Shown: positions 62,378-64,000 of the stretch, in pieces | Numbering within the stretch: the stretch's first letter is position 1 | Layout: each line of letters starts with the position of its first letter | DNA from: Helianthus annuus | Taxonomy: Eukaryota > Streptophyta > Magnoliopsida > Asterales > Asteraceae | Length of the DNA: 64,000 bases | Assembly (NCBI RefSeq): GCF_002127325.2 | Contig: NC_035445.2 | Span: forward strand, 85,327,644 to 85,391,643 | Direction of reading: 5' to 3' | Notes under the pieces: generated by a model | What the model was told of the DNA's origin: nothing | The model's database searches: none | What the model saw: the letters and a program-made list of their open reading frames with translations, nothing else | Position numbers and translations under genes: made by a program

Positions 62378-62831
62378 GAGGCTGTTTTGCAACTTCTGAG
62401 AGATCTGAACCATTAAGAGCCAGTATAATGTTAACCATTTAGAGGCAAACGTCTAACCAATTCAGATTAGAGGTCTTGGGGCATGTTTGGCTAAGCTTTT
62501 TGAAACAACTTATTGACTTATTAGCTTTTTGGAAAAGTTGAGTGACTTATTTACTTATGGCTTTTTCCCCTCACATACACCTTTGTTGCCAAACATCATT
62601 TTGAAGCTTATGACTTTTCAAAAAGCCAATAAGTCAATAAGTTGTTTCAAAAAGCTTAGCCAAACATGCCCTTAATCATTCAGACTTGCTATAATGCTTA
62701 ACCATTCAGAGGCAAATGTCTGAACCATTCAAACATCTACTCACGAAACAAACAGTCTGAATCATTAAGTGCTAAACCAGTAAGAGGTCTGAACCACTGA
62801 GAGCCCCATTAAGAGGTAAACAAACAACCCC
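62378..62831. mobile_element. PIF/Harbinger-type MITE, second copy, split by another MITE
   Basis: TTA at 62375-62377 and 62832-62834. Collinear with 54535-54808 (CTGAACCATTAAGAGCC, AGATTAGAGGTCTT, CGAAACAAACAGTCTGA) on both sides of the nested element at 62479-62671. Confidence 0.8.
62479..62671. mobile_element. Nested PIF/Harbinger foldback MITE (193 bp)
   Basis: Inverted ends GGGCATGTTTGGCTAAGCTT and its complement, near-perfect over about 60 bp. Flanks are TTG (62476-62478) and TTA (62672-62674). The intact MITE at 54535 provides the empty-site reference (AGGTCTTAACCATTCAG). Confidence 0.85.
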
Positions 62832-63011
62832 TTAGTCGATTTATTTTTATCTATCAATATTCCTTTTGATGTGTAAATCAGTGTATGGATTTATCATTTT
62901 TCTCCTTGAATTAAACAGATTTATTACTTTGCTCCTAATTTTATTATGGTTGCAAATAATAATAAAGAAAAAGGTAGAACTATTTCAACCTGTTTTAAAA
63001 ATTAATTTGAA

Positions 63012-64000
63012 CTAGTTAAATTTTCGTCCGCGCGCTGCGGCGGGGACCTAATGATTGCAAACGCGTGTCAATAACGGCAAGCAGATACCGAATATTAAAA
63101 CATAAATAAAAAAGTCGTGAAAAAGATAGTCAATCCGTCCTAAAAAAGCGATTTTAAATAACCTAATATATAATAATAGGACCCACACGTCCTACACGTT
63201 GGAAATTCGGTTGTTTTCAGTTCAGTTATTACGGTGCTAACACGTTAAAATATGGATGAGCTCGGTACCTGTAACGGCACCGAAAGTGCCCGATCCGGAA
63301 AATCATCGAAATTAGGTACCGGTACCGAAAATGCTCGGTACAATACGGTATGGTATTTGAAGGTAAAAATCAATAAATATAGGTATGGTGCTAGACCGGT
63401 GTCGAACCGAAAGTAACGATTCTGAAAACGCCAAAAGGTGGGTACCAAATTGGTACCGAAAATGATTTGGTATAGTAGATTTGGTACCGATACGATACCG
63501 GTTTGATTACAGGATTTGATACGATTTACTCATAAATAATCTAAATATCCAAGTTAATTTTACATGCTACAATTCATTTATTATGTAAAAAGACAAAAAA
63601 TAAAGCAAAATAAGTTGTGTATATAAAACCTCATTCAAACGAAATATAGTTTCCTTACTGTGTGTATGAAAAGTAATCTAAACTGTGCAATTACTTGCAT
63701 TGGTACGTTGCTACAGGATTTGATAAGCTCGGTACCAACCGGTACCGAAAATACCTTTTCCGAAATCCCCCAAAATGGGTACCGTTATCGAATATACCTG
63801 GTACAGTACGGCTTGATACGGTCGGTACTGGTACGGCACCGGTATATGAGGGTAAAAGCCGATGAATACTGGTGCCGAACGGATACCGTAAATACACCCA
63901 GTTTGATAAATTTGATACCGATACTATACTATTCATTTACTTTTCATTCAATGCTCTTTAATATATAGGGTAATTTTAATATTTATTTATGTTTACTGTT
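63012..64000 (-). mobile_element. Non-autonomous Helitron, inverted copy of 9666-10827, running off the window
   Basis: CTAG at 63012-63015, with the adjacent hairpin (CCGCGCGCTGCGGCGG at about 63028-63043), marks the 3' terminus on the minus strand. From there the sequence is collinear with the reverse complement of the Helitron at 9666-10827, including the GGTACC-rich body and the middle TTGATTACAGGATTTGATAC phrase. The 5' end lies beyond the window. Confidence 0.78.

Overview
This is plant nuclear DNA. The protein-coding genes carry GT-AG introns, the intergenic space is AT-rich, and most of the sequence is transposable elements. The LTR style (ends such as TGTAACACCTCG and GGGGTGTGACA), an Au-type SINE and the copia PBS complementary to initiator tRNA-Met are typical of eudicots. 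My impression is Asteraceae, but that rests on recognising repeat families and not on a search.

I can support three host genes, all on the + strand. At 16209-21484 is a nine-exon hexokinase-family gene of the non-catalytic HKL type (507 aa). At 42933-46576 is a six-exon gene for translation elongation factor eEF1B (EF1-beta type, 227 aa). At 57076-61955 is a five-exon gene for the ER translocation protein SEC62 (356 aa). All three models splice in frame from ATG to stop by eye. They are unrelated housekeeping or signalling genes, with no operon-like organisation.

Layout: 1-1253 is a minus-strand LTR running off the window. 1.8-15.8 kb holds LINE tails, a 2-kb solo LTR with TSD, SINEs, a hAT MITE, Helitrons and a Mutator-like element with 9-bp TSDs. 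The HKL gene follows and carries a SINE and two Mutator foldbacks in its introns. 23.5-42.2 kb is a nest of elements: outer gypsy-like LTR sequence interrupted by a minus-strand Ty1/copia element (25071-39675). The copia gag-pol is itself split by three separate insertions: a young non-autonomous LTR element, a 1.7-kb solo LTR and a 3.4-kb solo LTR. The EF1B gene has introns carrying MITEs and an Au-type SINE. After it come a dead PIF/Harbinger transposase split by a MITE, the 3' end and LTR of a gypsy element, a gag-like remnant, a tandem array with four-unit higher-order periodicity, more MITEs and Helitron-like repeats. SEC62 follows, with hAT, Mutator and SINE insertions in its introns. 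The window ends in an inverted copy of the Helitron seen at 9.7-10.8 kb.

I found no defence system, CRISPR array, biosynthetic cluster or other novel multigene system. The most interesting material is the nested-insertion history (an empty site, target duplications and a deletion junction can all be read directly), a CpG-rich palindrome module that recurs inside otherwise different LTRs, a CTCGAG-rich array in the copia leader, and the altered phosphate-binding motif of the hexokinase-like protein. All alignments, splice sites and counts were made by eye.
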